DNA from: Aldrovandia affinis
Lineage: Eukaryota; Chordata; Actinopteri; Notacanthiformes; Halosauridae
Direction: 5' to 3'
Length of the DNA: 64,000 nt
Assembly: GCA_029706075.1 (NCBI GenBank)
Contig: JAINUG010000048.1
Coordinates: 2,412,501-2,476,500 of the forward strand
Part shown: positions 47,115 through 59,285 of the stretch, one piece after another
Numbering within the stretch: the stretch's first letter is position 1
How the letters are laid out: every line of letters begins with the position of its first letter
Translations under genes and position numbers: made by a program
Notes under the pieces: generated by a model
Seen by the model: the letters and a program-made list of their open reading frames with translations, nothing else
What the model was told of the DNA's origin: nothing
Database searches by the model: none

Positions 47115-47250
47115 GGAGGGGCTGAAGTGAATGGGCTTGTAAACAGAAGGTTGCGGGTGTGAATCCCAGGTAGGACACCCTGTTATATTACCCTGGAGAC
47201 ACTCAACCTGAATTGCTTCAAAAAATATCTAGCTGTATTAATAGATGCAA
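47115..47250 (+). mobile_element. SINE fragment, L2-tail family
   Basis: GGTTGCGGGTGTGAATCCCA (B-box region) is followed by CTCAACCTGAATTGCTTCA and ATATCTAGCTGTATTAATAG, the same order as in 8452-8700. The head and tail are eroded. Confidence 0.65.
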
Positions 47251-49299
47251 AATGTGAGCTTTATAAATATCTCCGGATGAAACAATTTTTTGAAACTGAA
47301 CAATAAATGCATGGCATTATAATGGGGGTGGCAGGTATGCCATCCATCAAGTTATGGGTTGATGGGGCATACCCCATATTTATACAGAACCGAGTTGGAA
47401 AGTTTGGCACTTTTCAGGGTCTCCCACAGAAATACCTACAATGGCCAGAGACTCTCAATCCTTACAAACATGAACTTCTGTACCCTCTGACCTCATGTAA
47501 ACACAATATTCAGATATAACTTGGCCGTGGCCACATACGTCCTAATTCTAATTATCCCCTTTGGTCATTATCTACTTCAACCAATAACATCATATGTTCA
47601 GATAAACTTCTACCAACAGCACCATCTGTTCATAGTTGCAGGACACATGGACAAAACTATTTTTTACATAAAAAGATTAGGGATGGCAAATGTATGGGGA
47701 AGACTACATTTTTTAAGATATTGGGAGATTTTGAAATCTGGGTATGAAATTCCACACTGACAAGGATGTGTACATCTGATGTTATTTCAGCCAATAGAAT
47801 ATGTTAGCCAATAGAACATTTCAGCCAATAAAATATAAAACTTAATTAATGCCATTTTTATGGCTTTCCAGGAGAATAAAATACTTGCTTCAGGGGCTCG
47901 ACCCATGAAGGGGATTGTTACAGGTACTGTGCCATGCCATACCATGCTGTTGGTGGAAAAATGCCAATTCATACCGTTTCATGACAACAACAACCGGCTA
48001 GCTAGCTTTCTTCCAGCAGTTGGCAGCTAAATAACTAACTGAAGTGTATCTAACATTACCTTGCTATTCACACCATCATTCCTGCCTCTTAGCCAGCTAG
48101 TTAACTAGCTATATTTCAGGTGTTTCATTAACAACAGTCAATAGCACACTACCTAGATTTCCAGTCACATAATATTTACAGTTCGCTAGCTAGCCATCTA
48201 TTGCTAGCTTGTTGCCCTCCCTCCCTCAGAAGTTAGCTAACTTGGGAGGGATGGCTTACGACTACAGTTTAAAAGAACACCTCCTGTAACATTATCATAA
48301 TCACTTATTTCAAGTTGATGATCTGTGTGATGACTGTATACCAATTCTTACATAAATTAGCACTTTTGTTTACAATACTGCCTCCTCCTGGTTCTTGAAC
48401 TCCATACTGCCACACAATGAACGCACCTTCTATGATTACATTACCAGATCAATATGCAGTATTATACACATTAGTTAATTTGCCAGAGATGTGTTGTTGC
48501 CCTTGTCTGCTGTAAATCTTTGTCTGTTCACCGTTTTACATGACAAATTGGCATCAAACACACTATTAAAAACTCCTTGTTGCTGATGGACTACTTTTAA
48601 ATAACAATATAGAATCATAATTTATTTGTTTGTGCTATTGTCTTGACCATGTTGAAACCCCAGTTGTTGCAGATGGATTGCTTTAAAATAATGCAGTCAA
48701 ATCACAATTTATGCTGTAGATTCTCAGTCTTCAGTACGGCTGATACTGAAACAATACTGGTGATCTCTGGAACGTATTCAGCAATTACTTTAATTCAGTG
48801 AAAGCCATAGGTAATACCCTGAATAGTAAATTTTACATAAATATATAAAAAATGTAATGTCACGACACAATTGTCTTTACACCTCTAATGTACGCTACAA
48901 TTTAAAAAGATGTGATATCTCAACAAAAACATTTTCAATATAAAAAAGCCAAGTTACTCACATACAAAGCTTATACTCTCTGTACATCTTTAAAATATAA
49001 ATTCTAAATTCACTCTGCATACCAAATAACAACAAGAGGCAGAAAGGCAGGGCCAAGTTACTTGAACGAATGTAATATAGGAAGCATTACATTACTAAGT
49101 AACATGGCTTTATTTGCATTGAAAATGTTTTTGTTCAGATTATGATATACTGTGTATTTACCTGCAATGTAACAACACAGCTTTTATAATATGTATAATA
49201 TTTTTGGACACCTTGACGTATAAACCTGCTTGGTTTAAAAATATGAATTCACACAAGCATGACAACACACCCTATAATGAAATATATCAGCAAACTAAA
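47251..49299. other. Non-coding stretch, GCTAGC-rich part
   Basis: Positions 47990-48250 are rich in GCTAGCTAG-like motifs. No gene is recognised. Confidence 0.4.
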
Positions 49300-49550
49300 T
49301 ATTTGCACTTCTAAGCGGTCACATTGGGGATCTGCAGCATTCCTCGTCTTTCTTGAGAGATCTGCATTTATTCTTCCTGTCTCACTCTCCTCCGGCGAAC
49401 GTTGCTCCGATCCGCTGGAAACCTCATCGCACAAAGCCTTTTATCTCCATGTTCCTTCTCCACAGCCGATCGCGGGACAGAGTGGGAGAATCCCCGGGAC
49501 CGGAAAGAGAAACTATTCCCACCAATACGTCCTCGAGTCCATCATCCAGT
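49300..49550. other. GC-rich block without assigned function
   Basis: It contrasts with AT-rich flanks and has several CpGs (CTCCGGCGAACGTTGC, CCGATCGCGGGACAG). Open frames run through it on both strands, but no known protein is recognisable. It might be an upstream exon or promoter, or an old insertion. Confidence 0.25.
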
Positions 49551-50182
49551 AAACAGTGAAAAAACCCCACAATCAAATTGATAAACAACAGCCCAAATCA
49601 AAATAATATCCCATTATTAAAATATGTATAATAATACTAAGATACTGGTGAAGAAATTGAGAATATACAACAACCAAGGTCTTAAATACATAACAACTCT
49701 TAACAGTTATACAAATATAACTCTTAACAAGCATAATTTGAAATAATATTGTTAGAAACAAAATACTAATAAGAGTAATAGATCATACGAGTAACAAAAC
49801 GACCATTGCAATTATATTTTACTATTTTATTAATAATATAATAATAATAATAATTGTGAATTCCAATTTACATCATGAATCAATCACTATGATTACCACT
49901 TTAAAGAGTATCATGTTGATTTTTCACTCTCAAGATGAGCAGAGCTCAACTACTCTTGCTGTTTTTATATCTGATGGGGACTTAACAACCAGTAATACGA
50001 CCAGTGACAAGTTTCCCAAAACAATTGTTTTTTATTCGATTGAAACCATTTTGAGGAAAGGTGAGGAATAAGTTGAGATCCAATGGAATATGCTACCCCT
50101 ACCATACATACAAACTCATGCAAGCATGTGCATGCACAGCACACTAACACAAGCAAACACACACATACACTCACACATACAT

Positions 50183-50231
50183 GCATGCGCACATGCACAC
50201 ACACACACACACACGCACACACACACACCTG
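50183..50231. repeat. (CA)n microsatellite
   Basis: CA run within a wider CA/CATA-rich zone (50110-50235). Confidence 0.9.
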
Positions 50232-51180
50232 TGTGTTCAACACTGAAAACAGACAGGGTGCTGGAAAGAATAATCATATTCATATCCTTTACAAATTGAG
50301 CCACCATTTAGATTTGAGGGCAATAAATACAAAGCCATTCTAAGTGATCACCTTCCTAGTTTTTAATTTTTTTCGATTAAAAGTGGCCGGAAAATGTCTC
50401 AGTGACATCCCAATCCAAGCTAATAAAAAGGGTGGTATTGAAAACAGGGTTCAACTGCTGTAATTAGGCTGCACTCAGATGATAAACTGTTCAAGTTACT
50501 TTTCCTCTCCCTTTTTTCTATTGAATGAGCAGTTGTACAGGGGTACGAGACAGTTGAAAAATGGGACACATACAGCACATAAGACCAGAGGTCAGTTTCA
50601 AGGCTAGCTATCTTTCAGACAGTGCACAAAACACCCATTCCAAATACAATAGCACAGATGAGATGACATAAAGAGCCAGCCCGCTAATGCTTCTCTGCTT
50701 CTGCAATGACTGAATGCCCTTACAATAAAGGAGAGGGGAGGGAGAACTACAGAAACAGAGGTAGATGCAGACAGAGAGAAGGAGAGAGAGCGAGAGCGAG
50801 AGAAAGAGACAAAGGGAGAAAGAAGGAGAGAAACCAGAAGAGCAAGCCAGTGGAAGTTATTTTTAACTGGGTTATCCTTCACACTTGTCCTCGACACCCC
50901 ACCCCCACCACCCCATCCCCCAACACACACACATACACTAGCACGCCTCTCATAATAATATGAAAAATTCATCAGCATGCTTGTGGGAGTCTGGCTCCGC
51001 CTGCCCTCTCTGCCGTGGCCCGTATGCGTGTGATACTGAGCAGGCAGCTTGGAGGCACGGCAGGCGGGGGAGCAGTAGGCTGCAAGGGGGACATGGGTGG
51101 CAGGTCCGTGTGCAGGGCAAAGAGACGCCCAGAGGGGAGGCAGAGGAAAATACCATCAGCAGGCAATGCTTAATGGTCCC

Positions 51181-51187
51181 CACACAT

Positions 51188-51224
<37 letters not shown>

Positions 51225-51345
51225 TGTAAACATTTGTGCACACAGACACACACACAGACAAACACACACATACACATGCATACACATACACATACTTGTA
51301 AAACACACACACACGCATGTAAACATTCATGAACACACAGGCACA
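51181..51345. repeat. (CA)n microsatellite with duplicated CGCATGTAAACATT
   Basis: CA runs carry a direct repeat of ACGCATGTAAACATT at about 51219 and 51313, showing local expansion. Confidence 0.9.
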
Positions 51346-53782
51346 CACATTGTGTGTTTTTCATTTCATTATTTCATCATTTCATTATTACTGTTACATG
51401 CCTGCTCAACCAACCTGAGAGCATCTGCCATATACATTCATAAAAATAATGATAACACAGGAGCTTTGTACAAGACATCAAAGCAAAAACAGGAAATGCA
51501 CATAAATGCATCTGATCTATCTGGGCATCACTCATAATGGCCACCATTTTTTTCCGTACAAGCTAGGTGAGTCAAAGGCCCTTTCTTTAAAAACCCAAGT
51601 GATGTCACTTCCAGTGAAAGCGAAATGTTCCTTTTTAAATTATAACATGGAGGCACAACTGCATTACACTGTGCATCCAGTGTCATAGGCAAGCACGTAA
51701 CATGCTGTCTTTAATGGCTGCAAAGCAGTGACGGTAAATGACACGAAAGATGGACATGTGTACAAAACAGGCATTTCATGCCTTATTTCAGTGGGTGTGG
51801 AGCTTTCATATCGACTCAGAGTGATGAATAATTGAGAACACTTAAGCTCTCAATGTTCATCTCTGAAAGCCTTCATGGCTCTGTGTGGGGTTCAGAACAG
51901 TCAATGTAACCTGGTCTGAATCACTCCCATATCAAACAGCACAGCTCTGAATCACCTTCTACCTACTACCAGAAATGTTCTTTTCACAATTAAGTGACCA
52001 CTTTACATATGAAGTAACTGCCCACCTTGGTTGTATAGCTTAGAAAAGTGACTACAAGCGATCCTTTATGATGGTTAACACTTTCCAATTTGATGGATTG
52101 TGTTTTTGATTTCCATGCTACTAACTGCGGCTGTGGTTACCACAAGTAGAATATAGGATTTATTGTAACTTGACAAGTTTGCTGCATTTTGGTGACTTTT
52201 CAGTTTTAACACTCAACACAATAAAGTTAGGAGCACAGTTGAATTTCCTGCGAATAAACACTTTCCAATATATTGAAAGAAGACAACTGACGTGGTGTGT
52301 AGTTTTCCTACTTTTTTTCCTAGCCACAGCTAGCATCACTTCTCTTGCATTTTCTGTGAGTAATGCAAAATCATCACTTGTTATCTCTCGAACGCTGTAA
52401 AAATGGTCCCTGCTTTCCCAGTACTACAAGGATATATGTCAATGTACTGCATTACTGTTCTCTACAGGGGGATGCACTTAAATGTATAGCCACACACCAA
52501 ATGTAAATGTGCACTGACCAAGTCGCATAGGGTCTCATTTTAAAAGTGTGTGGGGGGGGGGCACTGCTGCTTGCATGTTGGGTAAGGTCTGACATCAATG
52601 GCTTTGTCCCTCTAAAAGCATAACAGATGAATGATGCAATGGTGCAATTGTCATACTGAGCAGTGGTTATAAAATAAAGCACATACTGTATTTATACCAT
52701 GGTTGAGTCACTCACACAGCTTACTGATTTGTGATGGGACTATTGAGTGTAAGACATATGTTGTTGGAACTCTGCTCCAAATAAATGTCTGTTTTTAACA
52801 TATAAACAAATAGCACATTTGCATTGTGGGAGAGACACCCTAGCAACAGTCACAGCAATTTACAGTTGTATTCTTCAAAATATGCATATGGGGTGGATAT
52901 GTATTAACAGTGTTGCGTAACTGCTACAAGTATCTCGATACCGAAGGCCTGAAAAAAAGTCAAATTTGATGCCAGACTTAATAGCGGCCTTCCAAACCAA
53001 ACATTATTGCAATGGTGGTGCCTATAGCGCGGTAGGGGGATGGAGGGGTTAGTGAATCAGTCAAAGGGATGAAGAAAAATTCAATCGTGACAGGCGAGCA
53101 AAGCCATTCTTCAACGTCACGCCCAAATCTGCTCATTCTCCATCGGCAGTCTGTCATGGGGCATTCCCATAAAGCGCTGCTGTGATTTACGGTGCCCAGC
53201 GACCCTCATATCCCTCGAAAGACCTGGAGAAGTATGAAGAAACTGCTGTGCACACCAGCCTTCACAATACTTCTAGTTGTTATGCAGGAATAGCTCTGTG
53301 TCTGTCTCACTTCCCTGCTTATTTATTTATCTGGCTTTCATTGCTCAAGACTTTTTTGCAAACTTCTCTTTTCCATTTCCCTCATCTCCCACCTCTCTCC
53401 TTTCTCTCTCCCTTTTCATCTCTCTCTCTTCCTCCCGCTCACCCACCTACTCTCTCCCTCATCCTTCAATCTCTCCCTCTCGCCCCTTTATTTTCTTTTT
53501 TCACATTTGAATATATAAATACATTTTAACACCCCCATCAGTACATTTTCTCACTATTTGGAACGCCCAATCATATTTCCAAGCCCATGCAACATCTATA
53601 TGCACAACCTCTCTTCTGAGATGCCTGCAGCCAACCATTGATTCTTTTCACTTTGCAGTCCACCAGTCAAGCTGGACATCCATTGCACTGGCTCCTCCTT
53701 CAATTTATACTTTTCCATTTATTTAATCTCATCTGGAAAAAGAAACCTAGCCTGCTCCTGAAACAGTAGCATGTTGAGTCTG

Positions 53783-54058
53783 GCCATTACCCCCGATTGG
53801 GGGCAGCATTTGGCTGTCTTCCCCAGGGAGAAGGGGCAGGGCGAGCTGGCTCGACTTCACCGTGAAGCACGTAAGGGTGTCTCCAGAATGTGGGTGGGCG
53901 AATTCAGTTTCGAAGGAAACAGAGTTCGCTGCCCTCTGAGAATGAGCTTGCCTCGTAGAGCCAAGCGTTGAGTGTGGGGAGGGTAAATCAAAATAAATAG
54001 AGGGTACAATTGGTCACTAAATTGGGAGAAAAAATCTGAAACGAATTAAAAAAATGTT
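53783..54058 (+). mobile_element. tRNA-derived SINE, 5'-truncated
   Basis: GCAGCATTTGGCTGTCTTCC is followed by a diverged body and the tail GGGTACAATTGGTCACTAAA, TTGGGAGAAAAAATCTGAAA. The head with the polymerase III boxes is missing. Confidence 0.75.
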
Positions 54059-54159
54059 TTAAAACAGTAGCACATTCAATTTAAACTGTGTGGATGGCTG
54101 GGTTAACAACGTGTTACATGGAAACACTCCACTGTACATAATGCTGGGACATTGATGTA

Positions 54160-54440
54160 CAGTGTGGAGCTGTGCTGGACTTGACTCCCTCCCACTCATA
54201 CACCAACAGAGATTCTTTCCCAGAGTGCCATGGGTCACGTCTAGATTGTGGAAGAAGGAAGGCGTGATGTTTTGGACAACGTTGTTTATCTCGGGTGCAC
54301 CCCTCTGTCGCTTCCACAGTGCGCAGGGCTGGCCGTTGCCATGGACACGGAGCCCCAGCGGGATCTCACAACACAAACACTTCACACATAGAGATGAGCA
54401 CAATACACCCTCGGCCTTCCCTCCGCAGTAATGGCTGCAT
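54160..54440 (-). other. GC-rich block with a 135-codon minus-strand frame, unassigned
   Basis: A minus-strand frame begins MKTVECQGKCSHYCGGKAEG and includes GNGQPCALWKRQRGAPEINN. The block is richer in GC than its flanks. I recognise no family, and a second minus-strand frame and a plus-strand frame are also open, which argues against reading any one as coding. Confidence 0.2.
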
Positions 54441-55097
54441 TTGCCCTGACACTCCACTGTTTTCATAAAGGTATCTCAATCCTAAAAGGAGGACAGGGAG
54501 GGATGGAAGGAAAAAGCACAGAGAGCAGTGTATCGGAGTCATCAACCATTTCTCCCCTTCTCTGTCTACCTTTTCCGCACATCCAGTACACTGCCCCCCC
54601 TCCCCCAAATAAATCCTTCCGTTTCCCTGGCAACCATAACTATATGGATAGGTTCGATGTCAGGAGCAATGCCTTGCTACACTGTTGTCATAATCGTATA
54701 AAATACACAGACGATCAAGTGAAGCGACCCAAGCTTCAATTAAGACTTTGGGTGCTTTCAGAAAAACTAATCAAAACAAATGCTGAGAAAATGCATATTA
54801 CTCTATTGCAAGAAGTCAGTAGAGGAAAGGGATAACCCAATAAAAGTAAGGAAACCAAATGAATATCAAGCACCAACTATGCGGAGATGCAGTACATACT
54901 GTTAATCACGTACAATCAAACTGGTAGGCTTATGCACCTGGCTGAGGGACTTGTGGGGAGTGAAAAGGTCCTATGAATCCGGACCATTACCACTGACACA
55001 TCATTTACTAAAGCGTCATCCTGGGAGGGAGGGTTTTGGTTAGCAGGATATTTCCTGCTTCATCGCCCACTCTTCCGTCTGCCTGCGCCAGCTTATG

Positions 55098-55570
55098 TCA
55101 GCTACTCAGTCCACCAGCACAGTAGCTGCAGTAGCTCAATGGAGAGGTTTCAGAGTGGATGAAAAATGATTGCCATTTCAGAGCACAAGTGCATAGTGTG
55201 CAAACCTCCTGATTTGACAGGGGATGATTGTGGGTCCTACAATAGTGACAGGGCTCTCCAAATTGGTGTGAAATATGGGCTGCCAAATAGGGCATCCAAC
55301 TAAAACACTGTTTTTCATTGTGTGATATTCCCCACTGCCTGGTATAAAATCCTGACCATTCGGAAGGGTTGTCTATATCTAAGAGTGCGCAAGAGTGACT
55401 CCTCTGGTCAATTAGGGGCCTGCAGTTTGCATGTGGCATGTGCGCATTAAGTGTACGCTGGATGTAAAGACTGCATGGCTCGTGGACTGCAGAGTGAAAA
55501 GTACTTGCATGTCTGCGCTTACCTGAATTGACGCAGGACGCTACAGTGATGAGTTGGGCTTGTGAACACA
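55098..55570. other. Unclassified block, possible repeat
   Basis: A 157-codon minus-strand frame is open here, but the plus strand carries GTAGCTCAATGGAGAGG, which resembles a polymerase III A-box, and GGGCATCCAACTAAAACAC, typical of a SINE-like end. I consider a SINE or other repeat more likely than a gene. Confidence 0.3.
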
Positions 55571-56345
55571 ATCAGGCATTCCAAATTGGAATATAAGAAA
55601 AATATGATCATGAAAATTGGGGAAAAATACAATGAACATCCATGGTAAAAAAAATGCCACTGTATGCTTGTGTTATTGCCAGCAGATGCTGTCTGTCCAG
55701 CGGTAACCATCTGTTTCCTATAATGGTTGGATCAAAGTAAATTTGATTTTAGTCATTATTTTCCAATGTCTGTTTGGCACCGTGAAAGTTGGAGTGATGA
55801 AACTTGTGCAGATCTTTGACACAATATTCAGCTTTTTGCATCTGTAATACAGGGCTTCCGTTTGTCGGAATTCTCAAACAAACACCCTCTATTCACTCCA
55901 TACTTGCCTCGGATAAAACTGTCAAAAAACGAAATAGTTTTTGTTGCAAATCACACCGCCAGCTTGCCTCTGCTACAGTTTTTCTTTACTCTCAATATAA
56001 GAGCAACACAGCATCCACAAGAACCATGATAATATTGAACAAGAAAAGTCGTGATTTTGTAAGAAGACAAATGGATCAACTAATCAAGCAAGGAAGGTTT
56101 GAAGGCAAAGAGTAGTCTCATTGTGTTGGTGTCAGTAAAAAAAAAAATCTGCTTTTCATCAAGAATCTAAACTCCATTCACTGCCCCACCCCCAATATTC
56201 ATGAAAATCATGCGCAGATCCTTAATGACTACTTTAATGTTGCATAATAATTGTATTTTTGTCTCTCCGCTGGAAGTATTGGAAAGCAGTAAAACTTTGT
56301 TAGGAGGTTACATTCATTCATTACAATCATTCAGAAAGATGTTTT
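55571..56345. other. Non-coding stretch, nothing recognised
   Basis: No gene or named repeat. Confidence 0.4.
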
Positions 56346-56718
56346 TGGCCTCCCACGTGGTCCAGTGGTTACAACGTCTGACACTGGCCACGGAGACCGG
56401 GGTTCAATTCCCCGTCTCGCCAAGTGTCGGCTTTGGCTGGGAGTGCCACCAGGGGGCGGCGATTGGCTGTCCGCCCCAGGGAGGGGGGAGGGAAGCCGAC
56501 GTGGCGTTTGCTGCATATAGGAGTGGCCCTGTAAGTACCGGGGTTCGGTCGACGGCTCGGTGAGTGACGTCTCGGAAGAGGCGTCACTTCGCATTCGTCA
56601 CTACCGGTCGCAGGACTACGGCAGTGAACTCACATTACTAGGGGGGGATTGACGTAAAAATAGCGGGTCTAATTGGCTACCAAAATGGGATAAAATCTGA
56701 AACAAATTTTAAAAAAAA
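56346..56718 (+). mobile_element. tRNA-derived SINE, best-preserved copy
   Basis: It has an A-box-like GTGGTCCAGTGGTT and a B-box GGTTCAATTCC at 56401. The body GGCTGTCCGCCCCAGGGAGG is followed by GTCGCAGGACTACGGCAGTG, the tail TCTAATTGGCTACCAAAATG and an A-rich end. It is the longest copy of the family in the window and defines its layout. Confidence 0.9.
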
Positions 56719-56737
56719 GATGTTTTTAATGACTGAG

Positions 56738-56769
<32 letters not shown>

Positions 56770-56773
56770 GTGT
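56738..56773. repeat. (TG)n microsatellite
   Basis: TG steps directly after the SINE A-tail. Confidence 0.9.
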
Positions 56774-58435
56774 AAAACTCACACGTGCGTATGCATGCCT
56801 CAATAAGGTGTAACGTTATTTTGAAATAAAACCGACACAGAAGGAACTGAGCTAAGGTGCATAACACAGGGCACAGTGAATCAGTGAGAAACCTTAAGCA
56901 TTCTTCCTCTACGCTCTCATCCTCTCCCCATATTTACAACTGCCATTGCTCTTCCCTTTCCATATCTTTCCCTCCCTGTTTTTCTCCATCTCTCGCACCA
57001 TTTCCTCATTTCCCTTCTCTCCCACTCGGTTTACCCACCCCAATCTCTTCCTCAACCATCCCTTCCCTCTTAACATCCCCCTCTTCCTCATTCCACCCAT
57101 TGCTTGTCCGGGTCTACTGTTGCCCCTCTCCCTGTGAGTCAATCAAATTTGTGCAACGCCCTCACTATAAGAGACAGCAATTACAAACCGTATCACCACC
57201 AAACTATGCACAAACATTAGAATTCACCAGTCCAGTCACACTGTAAACCTTGAGACAAATATTGGATCAGGGAAAGATTAACATTCTGAACAGCCATTTC
57301 TCTATGACCACCAGCCATGAATATTGCATAACCTCTCCCTGCTCTGCAAATGACAAAGAAGGGAAAAAAAGAAAGCTAACAAAATATTCATGTTTATTAC
57401 CTTAATATGACTGAATGGCAGGAATGAGATACTAATGAATTCTGCAGCAGAGCAAGGAAAACAAACTCATTTGAATTATAAGGTGCAACAGTTTGCTTAG
57501 GAGAAATCTATTCTGTGCTGAGAGTGATCAAGGCTTGGCAAGCCTGGTAACATGATTTTGTTGGGAAGCTCTGGTAATTGAAAGCAGTTTTATTTGCGAT
57601 AACTCAGAAGTTCAGCTGAAATTAGAAGCGTTGAGCGTCTTGTCTTTTCAGATGCTCCTGCAATTCTCCCGAATTCACAAAATGCAATAGATCAATGGCT
57701 CAGAATGTATCTATCACATCAATGGCAGCTGTCTTCGCTGTTCTTAGAGAAGTGGAAATGGCACAGATTACCGTGCATTTTAATGAAGCTAAACTGAGAT
57801 TACATAAATATAGGGATTCATTGATTTCAAGTGTTGTATGGTAAACAATATCTATTCAGTGGAATAGTTGTGAAATAATGAAGTATGTAAACACTTGATT
57901 GTAGCTTGTATACTTGGTGTTGGTATTAAAACATTTGCTTTGAAAATAACTATGACTCAACCTAAAGAGCACCATTAAAATTTGATGGTAGCTTACTTTT
58001 TGGTAAAATAACATTAACATTCACTAAATGTACTGCTTTCCACCAGATTGTGTAGCTTGTTCGAAACTATGTGTGCTACTGGAAATGCATTAGATATCTC
58101 AGCTATCAGTTCTAATTTAATACACAAACACATCTAAAAGGAATTTGAAGTTGAGTCACTTTATTCCAGAAAGTTTTCAACAGGGAAACTGCATTGGTGG
58201 CTATATAAGCATACACTGAGCCAGCAATCTACAAGGCAGATTTCTAAACTGGGTAGTGATACAACCAAACAGTCACTTATAATATGGTTTATTTTCTTCT
58301 AAAGCTAACCTTGCTATACAAAAGAAAAATAGTCTAAAGGGAAAAGCCAAATGTTTGTTCCATTTCCGGTTCTACCAGCTATAGAAGCTTGATCCACATT
58401 GCGTTAATGTGGATATACTAGCCACAGAAGCTTGG
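56774..58435. other. Non-coding stretch with a possible conserved element
   Basis: Positions 56900-57130 are C/T-rich. Segment 57430-57850 is complex, has no repeats or long frame, and has the look of conserved regulatory DNA. This is impression only. Confidence 0.35.
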
Positions 58436-58482
58436 ACCACAGCCAGGGCCAGATTAAATGGATAGACTACACTAAGCAAACC

Positions 58483-58484
<2 letters not shown>

Positions 58485-58517
<33 letters not shown>
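58485..58517. repeat. (ATT)n microsatellite inside the hAT element
   Basis: About 11 TTA units. Confidence 0.9.
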
Positions 58518-58781
58518 GTTTAGGTAGGTATATATATTTTACTTTGTTGTAGTTTATTTACATTTAGGTATTTATACCCAATTTGATACTCATGTATTTA
58601 TTTATAGGCCATTACATTTCATTTATTTAGTTTACATTTGATTTTATTATTTGTCTTTACTTCTTTAATTCATAGTTGGGTATTTAAATGGAATGTGTAC
58701 TCACATTTACAGATGCTTTCTCCTGACTTTCGATAAGGTGAAGTCCTCAATAATGTCATCATAATCCAGGGAAGTGGTAAA

Positions 58782-58976
58782 TTAGTTCTCAATAACCAAC
58801 AACGCACACACGTTCAGTTTATTTTCCTTTGTTATTGATCTCAGGTACATTTGAACGCATTTCAATAAAGAAAACAACCTTTCTCCGAAGCAATTTGCAA
58901 TTTGCAATGCAAAGGCATATTGCCAGAATACATGCAAAGAGCATATTTCCATCACAGATTGTTCACCCTTTGCCAT
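58782..58976 (-). pseudogene. hAT transposase C-terminal dimerisation domain remnant
   Basis: ANCFGERLFSLLKCVQMYLR followed by SITKENKLNVCALLVIEN fits the hAT family C-terminal dimerisation motif, where a CE/AER-F-S-LK...YLRS...RL..LALL.IE pattern is conserved. The RNaseH-like catalytic part is absent. At 64 residues it cannot be a working enzyme. Confidence 0.8.
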
Positions 58977-59285
58977 TGAGCTGAACTGGCTTTTTTTGCA
59001 TTTTGCCCATCAAAAGCATTGCTGAAAGGACACTCTAACCCTTTGATCTGTATTGAACTGAAAACTGGCAACAAAGGTGCTTACGTTGTGTATGACTTTC
59101 AAAAATAATAAATTGAAATAAGGTTTTAGATTGGAATTTTTATATGAAAATATTTTAACATATTTTAATGTTCAAAAATATTTTATATATATATTTTTAA
59201 TACCTCTGTCTGGGCCCCCCTGTGGCAATTAGACACTAGGCACGTGCCTAGTTTGCCTATGCCTCGATCCGGCCCTGACCACAGG

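Larger units (their letters stand above)
49551..53782. other. Non-coding stretch with CA and pyrimidine tracts
   Basis: It contains the CA microsatellites listed separately, a GA-rich tract (50735-50845) and a C/T-rich tract (53380-53500). No gene was recognised. Confidence 0.45.
58444..59277 (-). mobile_element. hAT-superfamily element, 8-bp target duplication
   Basis: The left end CAGGGCCAGATTAAATGG and the reverse-complemented right end CAGGGCCGGATCGAGGCATA are inverted. The flanks ACCACAGC (58436-58443) and ACCACAGG (59278-59285) match at 7 of 8 bases, as expected of a hAT target duplication. The minus strand keeps the C-terminal dimerisation part of the transposase. At 834 bp it is internally deleted. 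Confidence 0.9.

Noticed and set aside
47990-48250. GCTAGC-rich zone as a satellite
   Set aside because: Motifs are short and irregular. No period could be defined by eye.
50950-51537. Long frames on both strands
   Set aside because: Cys/Val and His/Thr repeats come from (CA)n tracts, with no independent coding signal.
55098-55571. 157-codon minus-strand frame as a gene
   Set aside because: No recognised domain, and the opposite strand has SINE-like motifs. A repeat is more likely.
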